Of a stretch of DNA of 64,000 bases, positions 62,892 to 64,000 are shown piece after piece. The notes beneath the pieces are model-generated. The model was not told where the DNA came from, searched no databases, and was given only the letters and a program-made list of their open reading frames with translations. The DNA comes from Guptibacillus hwajinpoensis (GTDB lineage: Bacteria > Bacillota > Bacilli > Bacillales > Guptibacillaceae), in NCBI RefSeq assembly GCF_020524165.1, contig NZ_JAIVKU010000002.1:1-64000 (forward strand). Reading direction: 5' to 3'. The translations under genes were made by a program, and so were the position numbers. How positions within the stretch are numbered: the stretch's first letter is position 1; every line of letters starts with the position of its first letter.

Positions 62892-63161
62892 CTATGTGTA
62901 AATGCTTATTTTAACAGGCTCTTCAGAAATGCTTTTAATAGTATATTGAATGGCTATGAAAGTTCCACCGTCAGAAGCTTGTTTCGTGCCAACTTCATCA
63001 CGTTGTTCAAAGTTTGTAATGGTTACTTCAGATCTCTTTAAACTAACAACATCATTAAGCTTAAAAGGTTTTACTTCCTCTTTTTTCACTTCGTTTGTTT
63101 CACCTCAAACTTCCTTAGAAGCTTCTTCTGAGTCACCACCGAGTGCTTTAAAGTGCGTACT
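62892..63161 (-). pseudogene. Remnant of a DUF4352-type lipoprotein gene
   Basis: On the minus strand, VKPFKLNDVVSLKRSEVTI ... GTFIAIQYTIKSISEEPVKI resembles the first half of a DUF4352 (immunoglobulin-like) domain, which then stops prematurely. Upstream in the same frame a linker (GDSEEASKEV) is interrupted by an in-frame TGA. No signal peptide or start remains, so both ends are lost. Confidence 0.55.
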
Positions 63162-63362
63162 GAAGATGTTCCAAATATATATAATAAATCCATATTTTAT
63201 ATATTTACCCTAAAAGTCCTAGGCATTGTTACCGATATACTATAACGAGGGAATTATTGGTATATATCTAGTTCTAAAGATTCCTTATAAACTTCTGTTT
63301 CTAAGCGAAAGGAGTTGGCACCATTTCGTATTACAATTCCATAACGAAAGGAGAACAAACTA

Positions 63363-64000
63363 GTGAATTTTTGTACAGAGTGTGGAAAAGCACTTTCAGA
63401 AAACAGTTCCTTTTGTACTGAATGTGGTTCTCCTCAAACTCAGGGGAAAAAGCAACAAATTGAAAAGTCAGTTGAAGTACAACAGGTACCCAAAAAGCCA
63501 CTTTCACGTAAACAGAAATTTAGTTTTATAGCTAGCGGAGTCGTGGTAGCGTGTTTAATCAGTGCCCATTTTATCATCACCTCAATGATTGATCCTATGA
63601 ATCAAGTTCAAGCGATGGATCGGGCAATGAGCGAAGGAAAAACAGAAGCATTTCTTAAGGAGATTCATATCGATCAAACAGCACTTATTAATAAAGAAGA
63701 TTATTTCCAATATATTAAAGAAAATGGGTGGGAAGATCTCCGCTACCAACTAGTTGGTATTGCAGACTCTGAGGATAAATTTGATACCTCCGTCAGGGAT
63801 GCAAATGGAAACCAAGTATTTGTAGTTAAAAAGAATGCTTTCGTACCAGGGCTCTATTATACATACGAAATTGATGCCATTCCGAGTGATTTAATTGTAA
63901 GCAGTAATCTTCCAAACACTACTCTAACCATTGATAAGCAATCTGCTGAGGTGAAAGAAGCAGAAGAGGAAATGAGTTTTGGTAAAGCCTATCCCGGACA
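63363..64000 (+). CDS. Zinc-ribbon, TcaA/YvbJ-like membrane protein (3' end outside window)
   Basis: An open frame of 212 codons running off the window. GTG start with AAAGGAG nine bases upstream. A double-CxxC zinc ribbon (CTECGKA ... CTECGSP, residues 4-24), Lys-rich linker, one membrane segment (about 57-77) and the beginning of an extracellular domain (NQVQAMDRAMSEGKTEAFLK) resemble TcaA-family proteins, which in staphylococci affect glycopeptide response and wall polymer attachment. The decayed gene at 17750 has the same kind of N-terminal ribbon. Confidence 0.8.
   Translation, partial: MNFCTECGKALSENSSFCTECGSPQTQGKKQQIEKSVEVQQVPKKPLSRKQKFSFIASGVVVACLISAHFIITSMIDPMNQVQAMDRAMSEGKTEAFLKEIHIDQTALINKEDYFQYIKENGWEDLRYQLVGIADSEDKFDTSVRDANGNQVFVVKKNAFVPGLYYTYEIDAIPSDLIVSSNLPNTTLTIDKQSAEVKEAEEEMSFGKAYPG

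Overview
The window comes from a low-to-mid GC, Gram-positive, endospore-forming Bacillaceae-type bacterium. The evidence is strong AAGGAGG-type ribosome binding sites with many TTG/GTG starts, a SleB-type cortex hydrolase, LCP, BY-kinase and PHP-phosphatase genes of the Bacillus type, PgcA/GtaB/ManA homologues, an FbpA-family small protein, and many cell-wall-binding-repeat (CWB2) surface proteins. The genus cannot be fixed from the sequence alone. No rRNA, tRNA, CRISPR array or complete insertion sequence was seen.

Layout. (1) 1-600: tail of a membrane protein and a ferritin-like protein. (2) 650-12140: one long cobalamin salvage operon under a cobalamin riboswitch: BtuFCD uptake (BtuD fused to CbiZ), CbiB, CobD, CobU, CobQ, CobS, CobC, a small CobU-like protein, a PduO adenosyltransferase, and a CblT/CblS-like alpha-ribazole uptake and kinase pair. 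(3) 12.1-21.3 kb: accessory region with an FbpA-like peptide, a SleB-like hydrolase, a solitary Nmad3 protein, two paralogous CWB2 surface proteins with duplicated promoters and leaders, two decayed genes, several very small genes and an LCP transferase. (4) 21.5-35.1 kb: an AT-rich capsule/exopolysaccharide locus: PHP phosphatase, Wzz-like modulator and tyrosine kinase, initiating sugar transferase, a KpsS-like putative Kdo transferase, a Wzx flippase, two glycosyltransferases, ManC, and a complete CMP-Kdo supply set KdsB-KdsA-KdsD-KdsC. (5) 35.1-39.8 kb: sugar precursor genes (PgcA, an aldose epimerase, ManA, GtaB). (6) 40.0-42.6 kb: a Wzy-like polymerase and a membrane-anchored PslG-like glycoside hydrolase. 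(7) 42.7-64 kb: a rearranged surface-protein region with a truncated GntP transporter whose tail is duplicated on the far side of a 1355-residue repeat protein, flagellin and vWA remnants, an Ltp-repeat protein, MORN and coiled-coil membrane proteins, lipoproteins, two more CWB2 proteins, a phosphoribosyltransferase-like protein and a zinc-ribbon TcaA-like protein cut by the window end.

The main discovery candidate is the Kdo set. Kdo is a hallmark of Gram-negative lipopolysaccharide and group 2 capsules. Here all four synthesis steps are adjacent and lie in one locus with a KpsS-family protein and Wzx/Wzy-type genes in a Gram-positive genome, so this strain probably makes a Kdo-containing surface glycan. 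Five CWB2 proteins, a family known to bind anionic wall polymers in other Firmicutes, lie around this locus. The surface-protein regions also show repeated gene decay, duplication and dispersed GGGGTCAG...CTGACCCC palindromes, which point to active rearrangement.
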